Shown: one piece after another, positions 10,422-18,373 of the stretch | Layout: every line of letters begins with the position of its first letter | Position numbering within the stretch: position 1 is the first letter of the stretch | Assembly (NCBI GenBank): GCA_009996515.1 | Contig: JAACZV010000003.1 | Location: 186,001-250,000 of the forward strand | Length of the DNA stretch: 64,000 nt | Source of the DNA: Comamonadaceae bacterium | Lineage (GTDB): Bacteria; Pseudomonadota; Gammaproteobacteria; Burkholderiales; Burkholderiaceae_C | Reading direction: 5' to 3' | Translations under genes and position numbers: made by a program | Notes under the pieces: model-generated | The model's input: the letters and a program-made list of their open reading frames with translations, nothing else | Told to the model about the DNA's origin: nothing | Databases searched by the model: none

Positions 10422-11585
10422 ATGGTTCGGCGCATCATGACGAGTTGCGCGGGGGTGCTTCTGGCGGGTGCCGCGCTGGCGCAGCAGCCCGTGGAAGTGG
10501 CATTGGCAGGCTTTGCCTATGCGGGTTCAGAGCAGGCCATCGCGGCGCGCTTCCCCTATTCGCAGCAATACGTGAAGGCATTGGAGACGGCCGGTGCGCC
10601 CATCTTCCAGCGCCTGTCTCAATCTCTGCAGGCGGCGCCTCCGGAGCACCTCAGGATCGTCGATCAGATCCAGGATTTGAAGGGGCGCGACCAGGCCCTG
10701 GCCGTGGCGCTGGTGATTGGGTCGGAAACTGTGGTGGTCGAGCAGTTTGGCGGTCTGCACAAACTTCTGGTGCTCATCCGTGGCCAGACGATGTTCTTCG
10801 ATTTCAAGTCGATGAATGTGGTGCGGGCCTATCCATTGAGTTTTGCCTATGTGGACGCCTTGGATCATGCCCCCAGCGCGGACGAAATACGGGCGCGCGT
10901 GAAGCTTGTCTACGAGGGTGTGAACGACAAGCCGGGCCTGCTGTCGCGGTTTGCCGCTAGCGTTTCCAAGGCGGCCATCCCGGCGCAGGTGCCGCGCTTC
11001 CTGCAGGTCACCGCTGCGCATTTGGCGCCGGAGGTGCTTGAGGGGCTGCCAGGCTATCTCAAATCGGAGCCCGGCGCCGCCGAAAACTGGTTGGCCGACA
11101 TCGTCGGCGAGGCTATCTCAACGCGGGCGGGCGTCCCTATCGTGCCTTTTTCCAAAGGCTATGCGGTGGGTAATGTGATGTCCATGCGGGTGTCGGACGG
11201 CACCGTATGGGAATTGAAGCTTCCCAAGCCTGACTTCGAGATCGGCGTGGACATGACTGGCCTCAAGAAGATCAAGTTCAGCGAAGTGCCGGGCGGTGCG
11301 ACGAGTTTTGTCTACGGGGCTTATGCGCAGTTGCGTATCGAAGATTCGCTCAAGAAGGGATTGAACACTGCGTTGAAGAATGGTGAGACGCGTGTGATTC
11401 CAGCTAGCCAGAGGTATGTGGATGATTTTCCACATTTCTATGATGCCATGAATGGGCTGTTTACCAAGTTGGCCTTGGTCGTGGACGGGCGTGGCGACGA
11501 GAAATGGATCAGGGGGGCTGCTGCGGCGAAGGACATCGACCAGCAGATTGCAAAAACCAGGGAGTTGATCAGGCAATGCAAATAA
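10422..11585 (+). CDS. Exported protein of unknown function (cluster gene 1)
   Basis: Not recognised. The ATG at 10422 gives 387 residues beginning MVRRIMTSCAGVLLAGAALAQQ, a signal peptide with an ALA-Q cleavage site; an ATG at 10437 would also work. The mature protein is an alternating alpha/beta soluble-looking sequence with no membrane segment and no Cys until the C-terminal QCK. Its G+C is clearly lower than its neighbours (about 48 percent over 10801-10860), hinting at a different history. The stop overlaps the next start by 10 bp, so the two are probably translated together. Probably periplasmic. No domain could be named with confidence. Confidence 0.65.
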   Translation: MVRRIMTSCAGVLLAGAALAQQPVEVALAGFAYAGSEQAIAARFPYSQQYVKALETAGAPIFQRLSQSLQAAPPEHLRIVDQIQDLKGRDQALAVALVIGSETVVVEQFGGLHKLLVLIRGQTMFFDFKSMNVVRAYPLSFAYVDALDHAPSADEIRARVKLVYEGVNDKPGLLSRFAASVSKAAIPAQVPRFLQVTAAHLAPEVLEGLPGYLKSEPGAAENWLADIVGEAISTRAGVPIVPFSKGYAVGNVMSMRVSDGTVWELKLPKPDFEIGVDMTGLKKIKFSEVPGGATSFVYGAYAQLRIEDSLKKGLNTALKNGETRVIPASQRYVDDFPHFYDAMNGLFTKLALVVDGRGDEKWIRGAAAAKDIDQQIAKTRELIRQCK

Positions 11586-12760
11586 TAAAATTCTTCATCG
11601 TGCTGCTGCTGGCCGCTGCCGGCGCGCGGGCGGAGGCCCAAATCCAGCAGGCACGTGGGCAGTATGCGCTGAATTACAAGGAGATGCTGGGCGCCTTCGA
11701 CAAGAAGGAGGCCCCGCCCAAGGCCAAGCAGCAGGCCCAGCAGGAGGCCATGCTCAAGGCCGTTGAGTTCTATTACGCCGAAGCCGGCCAGGCGGAGGCT
11801 GCCAATTTCGATGCGATCCGAAGCAAGATTCTCGAAAACCAGGGGCGCTATATCCTGGACTCCACCGTCATCGCCGAGGACGATAACAAGAAGGATTTTA
11901 AGTACACGGTTGTCGTACGGGTCTCGCTGAACGTCGCGAATCTGCGCAACGCGGTGCAGGCGAACTCGGCAGTCGGGCGGGCGTCAGAGGGCGAGAAGTC
12001 CATGCTGAGCTTTGTTTTCGTGTCTCGCCAGGTGGCTTCCGAGAAGAGCTTCGACGACCGCGTCTACAAGCGTGCAGAAGGCTCGGTGCAGGTGCAGGTC
12101 AATGCATCGAGCCAGGCGACGAGCATGCAGAAGGAGAAGACCAGCGAAGGCGAGTCGGTCAGGAAGGCCCAGGTGGAGACCTTCGGCTCCAAGTCGCAGC
12201 AGCAGGACGACAGCCTCAGCGTGGATGCGTCGAAGAAGGTGGTCGCCACCTCCGAGGCTGGCGGCAGCACGACGCGCAAGGCCAGCGAGTCGACTTGGCG
12301 CTTGCTGCCGAGCGCGAACCTGAACCAGGTCTTCGTCTCGGCGTTCTCTCAGGGCGGCTACGACGTGGTCGAGGCCGCATTGATCGAGACCGAGAAGTTC
12401 AAGGTCGCGGATGTCGAGAGCGACTACAAGTCTGGCAATGACTTGCAGCCCAAGACGCTGCGCGCCATCGCCGCTGGCATGAAGGACAACGGCGTGCCCT
12501 ATGTGGCGCTGGGCACTCTGGACGTCGGCCTGGCGGCCAAGGATCCGCAGACCGGCCTGATGCGCGTGGACGTGACGGTCAACGCCAAGGTCTGGGATGT
12601 GAGCAAACCCATCCCTCGTACGAAGGCGGCTGTTGGCCCGGTCAGCTACTCCGGCGTCGGCCCGAACGAGGACGTGGCGCGTGGGAACGCCCTCAAGTCC
12701 GCTGCCAGCAGCGCCGCACAGGAGCTGTCCAGCCGCATGGCCACGATGGGCCTGCGCTGA
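11576..12760 (+). CDS. Exported FlgT-N-like protein (cluster gene 2)
   Basis: A 394-residue exported protein of unknown function. A short signal peptide MQIIKFFIVLLLAAAGARAEA leads into residues 50-125, where an alpha-helix (QQEAMLKAVEFYYAEA), a Y-x-L strand and VVVRVSLNVANLRNAV resemble the N-terminal domain of flagellar FlgT; this is a by-eye resemblance. A Ser/Lys/Gln-rich, low-complexity segment follows (about 175-245), then a C-terminal alpha/beta domain (about 250-394) with VPYVALGTLDVG and VDVTVNAKVWD. Start at 11576 inside the previous gene gives a clean signal peptide. The domain order parallels cluster gene 4. Confidence 0.65.
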   Translation: MQIIKFFIVLLLAAAGARAEAQIQQARGQYALNYKEMLGAFDKKEAPPKAKQQAQQEAMLKAVEFYYAEAGQAEAANFDAIRSKILENQGRYILDSTVIAEDDNKKDFKYTVVVRVSLNVANLRNAVQANSAVGRASEGEKSMLSFVFVSRQVASEKSFDDRVYKRAEGSVQVQVNASSQATSMQKEKTSEGESVRKAQVETFGSKSQQQDDSLSVDASKKVVATSEAGGSTTRKASESTWRLLPSANLNQVFVSAFSQGGYDVVEAALIETEKFKVADVESDYKSGNDLQPKTLRAIAAGMKDNGVPYVALGTLDVGLAAKDPQTGLMRVDVTVNAKVWDVSKPIPRTKAAVGPVSYSGVGPNEDVARGNALKSAASSAAQELSSRMATMGLR

Positions 12761-12821
12761 ACCCTGTTTCCCCTGACGCGCGGTGTCGCGTCATTTCAAT
12801 ACCTCCAGAAAGGGAGTCATC

Positions 12822-13442
12822 ATGAAAAAGAATGTGTTGGCCGTCGTGGCCGTGATCGCCCTGGCCGCTCCGGCCGTGAGCATGGCGCAGTTGGGCGGCC
12901 TGCTGGGTGGCGTCAAGTCGTCCAGCAACTCGGGCGCCGATCTGAGCGGATCGCAGGACTCGCTGGTGCGCAACTACATGGGCGCCGGCAAGGATGTGCT
13001 GACGGCCAATGGTCATCTGGCGGACGCGCTGGGCATCAAGGCCCAGGCGGTGAATGCGGCCGCTACGGCTGATTCGCTGTCTGCCAAGGACGTCGAGGCT
13101 CAGGACAAGGCCATCAGCGCCGACGCTGCAGCCGTGGCTGAAGCGCTCAAGGGTGGTGCCGCATTGAAGGACGGCGAGGCCAAGGCCAAGTACGCCAAGG
13201 GGCTGCTGTCGCTGGCAAGCGGCGTGAAGAAGTACCTGGGCCTGCGCAACGATGCGCAAGGCTTTGCCAAGGGCATGTCCAGCGCCTCGCCGCTGCAGAT
13301 GGCCAAGCTCCAGTCGGGCGCCTATGTCGTGAAGAACCTGCCGACCAGCATCACGAACCTGACCAGCGTGCTGAAGAGTGCCGTGGAGTTCGGCAAGAGC
13401 AACGGCGTGGAAATCCCGGCGGACGCAACCAGCGTGCTCTGA
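12822..13442 (+). CDS. Small exported Ala-rich helical protein (cluster gene 3)
   Basis: Not recognised. The ATG at 12822 is preceded by AGAAAGGGAG and gives 206 residues with a clear signal peptide, MKKNVLAVVAVIALAAPAVSMAQ. The mature part starts with a Gly-rich LGGLLGG stretch, is rich in Ala, Lys, Ser and Asp, and looks mostly helical and water soluble, with no Cys and no membrane segment. It lies 61 bp after gene 2 and 30 bp before gene 4, on the same strand, so the four form one likely operon. A structural or accessory periplasmic role is possible but not shown. Confidence 0.7.
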   Translation: MKKNVLAVVAVIALAAPAVSMAQLGGLLGGVKSSSNSGADLSGSQDSLVRNYMGAGKDVLTANGHLADALGIKAQAVNAAATADSLSAKDVEAQDKAISADAAAVAEALKGGAALKDGEAKAKYAKGLLSLASGVKKYLGLRNDAQGFAKGMSSASPLQMAKLQSGAYVVKNLPTSITNLTSVLKSAVEFGKSNGVEIPADATSVL

Positions 13443-13472
13443 CCTGCCGGCCACTGATTGGGAGAGCTTGTG

Positions 13473-15137
13473 ATGCGAAGGATGGGACTCTGCATGTTGG
13501 CGCTGGCCGCGACGTTGCTGTCGGCCTGCGGCAAGAAGGAGGAGGCAGCGCCGGTGGCTGCCGCCAGTGCGCCGGTGGCTGCCTCGGTCGCGGCCGGCGG
13601 CCAGCCTGACTTTGGTGGCGTCACCAAGGTCAGCCGCGAGGTCGAGGCGGTGGGCAGCACGCAGGAACTGGCAGTGCTGGCGGCGCTACAGATGGCCGTG
13701 GCCCAGGTGAATGGCGTGCGCGTCGCGAGCCAGATGCAGAGCGTGCGTGCGGGGATGGATCTGTCCGTCAACGGGCAGGACGCCGGCTCCGTGCGCACCG
13801 AGGCCTTCGCGCAGAAGCTCATCGCCGCCAGCCAGGGGGCGGTGACGGGCTTTGAGATCCTCTCCCAGCAGGAGATTGACAAGGTGGACGAGGAGGCCGT
13901 GTCGCGCGTGCGTGCGGCCGACGGCGGCTACAGCTACTCGGCGTCGGCCTCTTCAGACAGTTCCGTCAGCGTGAAATCCAGCGGCAACGCCAGTGCGCAG
14001 GACGCTACGGTTAGCGCCCAGGCTTCGCGCTCGTTCAACGGCTCGGCCACGTCCAGCGAGAAGGCCAGCGTGGATGTGAAGCGCGGCGCCAGCTCCTACG
14101 AGTCCGACGCCAGCTACAAGAAGATGCGCAGTTACTGGAAGGTGCGTGTCAAGGTGGAGGTGGCGCAGTACCGCGCGCCCGATGAGCAGGGGCGACCCAA
14201 GATCGTCGTCGCACTGCCGCGCACGCTTGCGACCAGCTACCCGGTGGGCGACGCGACGGTGGTGTCGGCCGAGGTGGCGCAGGCCGTGCGAGCGCGGCTA
14301 TCGGACATCCTCACGCAGACCAAGCGCTTCATCGTGCTGGACCGCGAGTTCGGCAGCGAGATGCAGGCCGAGATTGACCACATCAACAGCGGCAACGTGC
14401 GCGTGCAGGACGGCGCCCGGTTGGGCCAGCAACTGGCGACCGATCTGATCCTGATTCCGACCATCGAGCGCTTCGAATACCCGCGTCGGGTGCAGAAGTT
14501 GCGCATGTCGGACCGCGAGTTGGTGTCCTACTCCGGCAGCGGGCGGATCACGCTGCGGCTGCTGAATGCGGCGACGGGCGAGGTGGTGATGTCCGACAGC
14601 TTCGAGCACAAGCTGGCAGATGCCGACCCCAGCACCATGCCTCGCGTGCTGGACGGCAAGAGCATGGCCGCGCAGATGCTGGACTCGCTGGCCGGCCAGA
14701 TCGGTGGCGCCATCGTGACGGAGATCTTCCCGGTTTCAGTTGTGGCGCTGAACGGCGACCAGGTGGTGCTGAGCCAGGGCGGCGAATCGCTGCAAGTGGG
14801 GCAGCGCTGGCAGGCCGTGGCGCTGGGTGAGGAACTGAAAGACCCGCAGACCGGGCGCTCGCTGGGGCGCAACGAGATGCCTGCCGGCGTCGTGCGCATC
14901 GAGCGGGTCTCTGGCAAGACGTCGTACGGCACTTTCGAGGGCGGTGCGCCCAAGCTGAGCCAGCCCTTCAAGCCGGGTGGCATCGAATTGCGCAAGCAGG
15001 CCGCCGCCAAGCCCGAGAAGGCCGAGAAAACGGACAAGGCCACGGCGCCGGCGGTCAGGCCGGCGGCGCCCAAGGCCGAGGCTTCGGCCGAGCCCATCCC
15101 TGCCAAGCGCAAGGACGCCGAAGACAAGAACTGGTAA
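13473..15137 (+). CDS. CsgG/FlgT-like outer membrane lipoprotein (cluster gene 4)
   Basis: A 554-residue lipoprotein. The signal peptide ends in the lipobox LSAC with Cys19 followed by Gly, so outer membrane sorting is expected. Order of parts: Ala-rich linker; an N-terminal domain (about 50-145) with ELAVLAALQMAVAQVNG, reminiscent of FlgT-N; a Ser/Ala-rich low-complexity stretch (about 150-205); a CsgG-like alpha/beta domain (about 220-430) with RFIVLDREF and DLILIPTIERF; a beta-rich FlgT-C-like module (about 435-500) with LQVGQRWQAV and DPQTGRSLG; and a Lys/Ala/Pro tail. ATG at 13473 has GGGAGAG upstream. These assignments are by eye and the function is unknown. Confidence 0.7.
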   Translation: MRRMGLCMLALAATLLSACGKKEEAAPVAAASAPVAASVAAGGQPDFGGVTKVSREVEAVGSTQELAVLAALQMAVAQVNGVRVASQMQSVRAGMDLSVNGQDAGSVRTEAFAQKLIAASQGAVTGFEILSQQEIDKVDEEAVSRVRAADGGYSYSASASSDSSVSVKSSGNASAQDATVSAQASRSFNGSATSSEKASVDVKRGASSYESDASYKKMRSYWKVRVKVEVAQYRAPDEQGRPKIVVALPRTLATSYPVGDATVVSAEVAQAVRARLSDILTQTKRFIVLDREFGSEMQAEIDHINSGNVRVQDGARLGQQLATDLILIPTIERFEYPRRVQKLRMSDRELVSYSGSGRITLRLLNAATGEVVMSDSFEHKLADADPSTMPRVLDGKSMAAQMLDSLAGQIGGAIVTEIFPVSVVALNGDQVVLSQGGESLQVGQRWQAVALGEELKDPQTGRSLGRNEMPAGVVRIERVSGKTSYGTFEGGAPKLSQPFKPGGIELRKQAAAKPEKAEKTDKATAPAVRPAAPKAEASAEPIPAKRKDAEDKNW

Positions 15138-15149
15138 TGGTTCAGGGGC

Positions 15150-15929
15150 TCAGCCGGCCGGGTTCTGCCTGAAGAACTCGGCCAGCAGCTCGTACATCGC
15201 CGGCTCCTCGGCGCGCATCGCCGCCGGAGCGACGAAGAAGGCCTCGGCGGCCACCGCGAAGAACTCCTCGACCGCCTCGGCGCCATAGGGGTCGATCAGC
15301 GTCTGCTCGCCGGCATCCACGCGCGCGCAGAACTGCTCCCATGCGGCGTCGATCACGGTGATCCAGCGTTCGCGCTCCTCCGCGTCGCGCAGCGGCGGCA
15401 CGCCGTCCGCCAGGCCGTCGCGCATGTCGATGACATGAGCGAACTCGTGGATGACGACGTTGAAGACCTCGTCGACGCCGAACTGCGCCGGGTCGTTGCT
15501 GACGGCGATCGCGTTCCAGCTCAGCATCAGCGGGCCGCCCTCCATGGCCTCGCCGGCCAGTTCCTCGTCGTACTCGTGGACGATGCCGTCCTCGTCCTGG
15601 TAGCTGCGCTGCGCGACGACCTCGCCCTCGTGCATGACGATGCCGACGAAGCCGTCGTACCAGGACAGGCCCAGGCGCAGCACCGGCAGGCAGGCCTGGG
15701 CCGCGACGGCCACGGCGACCTCGTCCGTCACCTCGAAGCCGTCGACGCCATGGAACTCCTTGCTCGACAGGAAGAGGCTGCACAGGCGGCGCAGCTCGGC
15801 GAGGTCCGCCTCGCTGCGCCGGGCCAGGAAGGGGTAGCGCAGCAGCGTGAGCTGCCACAGCGCGTCGGGGATGGCGTGGCGGCGCGCGGCGCGCTCGTCC
15901 CGCCAATGGCGCAGCGCCTTCAGGATCAC
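15150..15929 (-). CDS. MtfA-like zinc-dependent peptidase (M90 family)
   Basis: A 259-residue soluble protein with the zincin motif HEFAH in VVIHEFAHVIDMRDG and a downstream acidic stretch EAVEEFFAVAAEAFF supplying a possible third ligand. It matches MtfA/YeeI-type peptidases; E. coli MtfA acts on the glucose repressor Mlc, but no such link can be inferred here. The start is a GTG at 15929 overlapping the lpxH stop as GTGA, which both fixes the start and suggests coupling. It is the last gene of the ppiA-ppiB-lpxH minus-strand operon and is convergent with the lipoprotein at 13473-15137. Confidence 0.88.
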   Translation of the reverse strand: MILKALRHWRDERAARRHAIPDALWQLTLLRYPFLARRSEADLAELRRLCSLFLSSKEFHGVDGFEVTDEVAVAVAAQACLPVLRLGLSWYDGFVGIVMHEGEVVAQRSYQDEDGIVHEYDEELAGEAMEGGPLMLSWNAIAVSNDPAQFGVDEVFNVVIHEFAHVIDMRDGLADGVPPLRDAEERERWITVIDAAWEQFCARVDAGEQTLIDPYGAEAVEEFFAVAAEAFFVAPAAMRAEEPAMYELLAEFFRQNPAG

Positions 15930-16672
15930 AGCGGCAGGCGCTGCAGGCCGGCGGCCGACAGGCGGAGGACGTCGCCGCGCGGCGCCGCCGTGTCGAAATC
16001 CCAGTCGGACAGCACCACGCGCTTCATGCCGTCGCCGAGATCGTGCTCGCCGGGGCGATGGGTATGGCCGTGGATCATGGTCTTGCTGCCGGCCTCGCGC
16101 AGCAGCGCGCGGCAGGCCTCGGCGTCCAGGTCGGTCGCCATCAGCTGCGCGGCCTGGGCCGCCCGGCTGCCTTCGCGCATCTGGCGGCCCAGCGCCTGGC
16201 GGGCCTGCAGCGGCTGCGCCAGCACCTGGGCCTGCCATTGCGCCGAGCGCACCTGGCGGCGGAAGGCCTGGTAGGCCGCGTCGTCCAGGCATTGGGCGTC
16301 GCCATGCACCAGCAGCCAGCGCTGGCCGAACGCCTCCAGCACGGTGGGGTCGGGCAGGGCGGTCATGCCGGCCGCGGCCAGCAGCTCGGGCCCGACGAGG
16401 AAGTCGCGGTTGCCAGGCATGAAGAACAGCGCCTTGCGCTGCGCGGCCTCGTGCAGCAGCTGCACGGCGGCCGCTTCGAAGGGCTCGTGGCGGGCGTCGT
16501 CGCCCACCCAGACCTCGAAGATGTCCCCCAGCAGCAGCACCGCCTGGGCAGGCGTCTGGGCCAGGTGGGCCCCCAGCCGCGCCAGCGTGCCGGGGGTCGC
16601 GGGCCCCAGATGCAGGTCCGAGAGCAGGTCGATGCGCTCCCAGTGCGCCGGGGCCGCGAGGCGTGGAATCAA
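15926..16672 (-). CDS. lpxH: UDP-2,3-diacylglucosamine diphosphatase
   Basis: Lipid A pathway enzyme hydrolysing UDP-2,3-diacylglucosamine to lipid X and UMP at the inner face of the cytoplasmic membrane. Metallophosphoesterase motifs are all visible: [25 protein letters not shown] and HGHTHRP. The best start is a TTG at 16672 overlapping the ppiB stop as TTGA; it yields 248 residues, the family length, and no ATG lies near the first motif. Downstream the stop overlaps the next gene by 4 bp. Confidence 0.95.
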   Translation of the reverse strand: MIPRLAAPAHWERIDLLSDLHLGPATPGTLARLGAHLAQTPAQAVLLLGDIFEVWVGDDARHEPFEAAAVQLLHEAAQRKALFFMPGNRDFLVGPELLAAAGMTALPDPTVLEAFGQRWLLVHGDAQCLDDAAYQAFRRQVRSAQWQAQVLAQPLQARQALGRQMREGSRAAQAAQLMATDLDAEACRALLREAGSKTMIHGHTHRPGEHDLGDGMKRVVLSDWDFDTAAPRGDVLRLSAAGLQRLPL

Positions 16673-17166
16673 ACTTCCGCGGCCTTCTCGATGACGACGG
16701 CCTCGACCGGCACGTCGGCATGGCCGCCCGAGCGGCCGGTGCGGACCTTCTCGATCTTGTCGACGACGTCCTGGCCCTCGACCACCTTGCCGAACACGGC
16801 GTAGCCCCAGCCCGACGGGGACTCGGACTTGAAGTCCAGGAAGCCGTTGTCGACGGTGTTGATGAAGAACTGGGCCGTGGCCGAGTGCGGCGCGTTGGTG
16901 CGCGCCATGGCCAGCGTGTACTTGGCGTTCTTCAGGCCGTTGTTGGCCTCGTTCTGGATCGCGGCGTCGGTGGGCTTCTGGCTCATGCCGGCGTCGAAGC
17001 CGCCGCCCTGGATCATGAAGCCCTTGATGACGCGGTGGAAGATCGTGCCGTCGTAATGGCCCTTGCGGACGTAGCTCAGGAAGTTGGCCGTGGACAGCGG
17101 GGCGTTGGCAACGTCCAGCTCGATGAGGATGTCGCCGTGGTTGGTGGTGAACTTGACTTGGCTCAT
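16669..17166 (-). CDS. ppiB: Cytoplasmic peptidyl-prolyl cis-trans isomerase (cyclophilin B)
   Basis: A 165-residue cyclophilin without a signal peptide that catalyses proline isomerisation in the cytoplasm. Signature segments are [14 protein letters not shown] (with the catalytic Arg), [10 protein letters not shown] and [10 protein letters not shown]. The ATG at 17166 overlaps the ppiA stop by 4 bp. It shares the operon and much sequence with ppiA, so the pair probably arose by duplication with one copy gaining an export signal. Confidence 0.96.
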   Translation of the reverse strand: MSQVKFTTNHGDILIELDVANAPLSTANFLSYVRKGHYDGTIFHRVIKGFMIQGGGFDAGMSQKPTDAAIQNEANNGLKNAKYTLAMARTNAPHSATAQFFINTVDNGFLDFKSESPSGWGYAVFGKVVEGQDVVDKIEKVRTGRSGGHADVPVEAVVIEKAAEV

Positions 17167-17723
17167 TTCTTGACGGGCTCGATGAGGGCCTTGGTGATGA
17201 AAACGGGTTTGACGGGCAGGTGCTGGTGCACGCCCTTGGGGGCGACCTCGGCCACGCGGATCTTGTCGACCACGTCCATGCCCTCGATAACCTGGCCGAA
17301 CACGGCGTAGCCGCTGGCCTTGTCACCGGGGTCGCCGTCGAGGCGGACGTTGTCGGCCACGTTGATGAAGAACTGCGAGGTGGCGGAGTTGGGGTCGTTG
17401 GTGCGCGCCATCGCGAGGCTGCCGCGCAGGTTGGACAGGCCGTTGTGCGCCTCCAGCGGGATGGGCGGCTTGGTGGGGCGCTGGTTCAGCTTGGCGTCGT
17501 AGCCGCCGGTCTGGATCATGAAGCCGTCGATGACGCGGTGAAAGACCACGCCGTTGTAGTGACCCGCCTTCACGTATTGCAGGAAGTTGGCGACGGTCTT
17601 GGGGGCCTTCTCGGCATTGAGCTCGACGCGGATGTCGCCTTCGGTGGTCTGCAGCTTCACGGTTTGCGCGGCGGCGCCGGCGGCGGCCAGCAGGGCGGCC
17701 AGGAACAGGGCGGTCTTGGTCAT
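17163..17723 (-). CDS. ppiA: Periplasmic peptidyl-prolyl cis-trans isomerase (cyclophilin A)
   Basis: A 186-residue cyclophilin with an N-terminal signal peptide ([20 protein letters not shown]), so it should act on proteins in the periplasm. The catalytic segment [15 protein letters not shown] and [10 protein letters not shown] are present. It lies directly upstream of the cytoplasmic copy with a 4-bp overlap, and 8 bp downstream of the TPR gene. Confidence 0.95.
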   Translation of the reverse strand: MTKTALFLAALLAAAGAAAQTVKLQTTEGDIRVELNAEKAPKTVANFLQYVKAGHYNGVVFHRVIDGFMIQTGGYDAKLNQRPTKPPIPLEAHNGLSNLRGSLAMARTNDPNSATSQFFINVADNVRLDGDPGDKASGYAVFGQVIEGMDVVDKIRVAEVAPKGVHQHLPVKPVFITKALIEPVKK

Positions 17724-17731
17724 GGGCAGGG

Positions 17732-18250
17732 TCAGCGGGGCTTGTTGAGGTCGGTGGTCAGCGCCAGCGTGCGGCTGATCTTGGCGGCGAGCGCGTCGCT
17801 GGGCACCAGCGCGGCCTTCTGCGCCCGCTGGTAGGCGCGCAGCGCCAGGCGGGTCAGCACGTCACCGAGGTTCTCCTGGGCCTGGGCATGCCCGGGCTGC
17901 AGGCGCAGCGCCTGGTCCAGCGCGGCCTTGGCCTCGTCCAGTTCGCCGGCGGCGGCGTGCAGCACGGCGAGGTTGTTGTAGGGGTCGGCCAGGTCGGGGA
18001 AGTCCTGGGTCAGCCGCGTGAAGAGGGCCAGCGCCTGCGCGCGGTCGCCCAGTTCCATGCGCATGACGCCCAGCGCGAAGCGCAGCTGCAGGTCGTCCGG
18101 CGTGCGTGCCAGGGCCTGCTCGACCTGCTGCACGGCCTGGGTCTTCTGGCCGGCCAGCCACAGGCGCTGTGCGCCGGCCAGGTCATCGGCGCGGGCCGGC
18201 ATGGCGAGCAGGATCGCGAGCAGCGCAAGGGCGGGGAAGGGCAGGCGCAT
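17732..18250 (-). CDS. Exported TPR-repeat protein
   Basis: A 172-residue protein with a signal peptide (MRLPFPALALLAILLAMPARA) followed by about three tetratricopeptide repeats (roughly residues 25-140), for example DPYNNLAVLHAAAGELDEAKAALDQALRLQPG. TPR arrays bind other proteins, here in the periplasm. It is the first gene of the minus-strand operon that continues with ppiA, ppiB, lpxH and the MtfA-like gene, and is divergent from cysS. Specific partner unknown. Confidence 0.85.
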   Translation of the reverse strand: MRLPFPALALLAILLAMPARADDLAGAQRLWLAGQKTQAVQQVEQALARTPDDLQLRFALGVMRMELGDRAQALALFTRLTQDFPDLADPYNNLAVLHAAAGELDEAKAALDQALRLQPGHAQAQENLGDVLTRLALRAYQRAQKAALVPSDALAAKISRTLALTTDLNKPR

Positions 18251-18308
18251 GGGAGTAGGGGCTGGAGTCGGCGTCAGGGGCGGCCGCTATACTGATTTCA
18301 TTCTATGA

Positions 18309-18337
18309 GCCCCGCCTGGCCGGCCCCGGTGCGGGGC
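18309..18337 (+). promoter_or_regulatory. Hairpin in the cysS leader
   Basis: GCCCCGC and GCGGGGC pair perfectly across a 15-nt loop and are followed by a weak pyrimidine/T tract (TTCTTGTT). It lies between a TATACT -10-like hexamer at 18288-18293 and the cysS ATG at 18374, so it would be in the 5-prime untranslated region. It could be an attenuator or simply a stabilising hairpin. Confidence 0.4.
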
Positions 18338-18373
18338 TTCTTGTTGGTGGCTCTTGCCCCTGGTTTCCGTCTC

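Noticed and set aside
12100-12330. Frameshift or insertion suspected from the Ser/Lys/Gln-rich segment of cluster gene 2
   Set aside because: The frame continues cleanly into a folded-looking C-terminal domain, and cluster gene 4 has a similar low-complexity segment in the same relative place.
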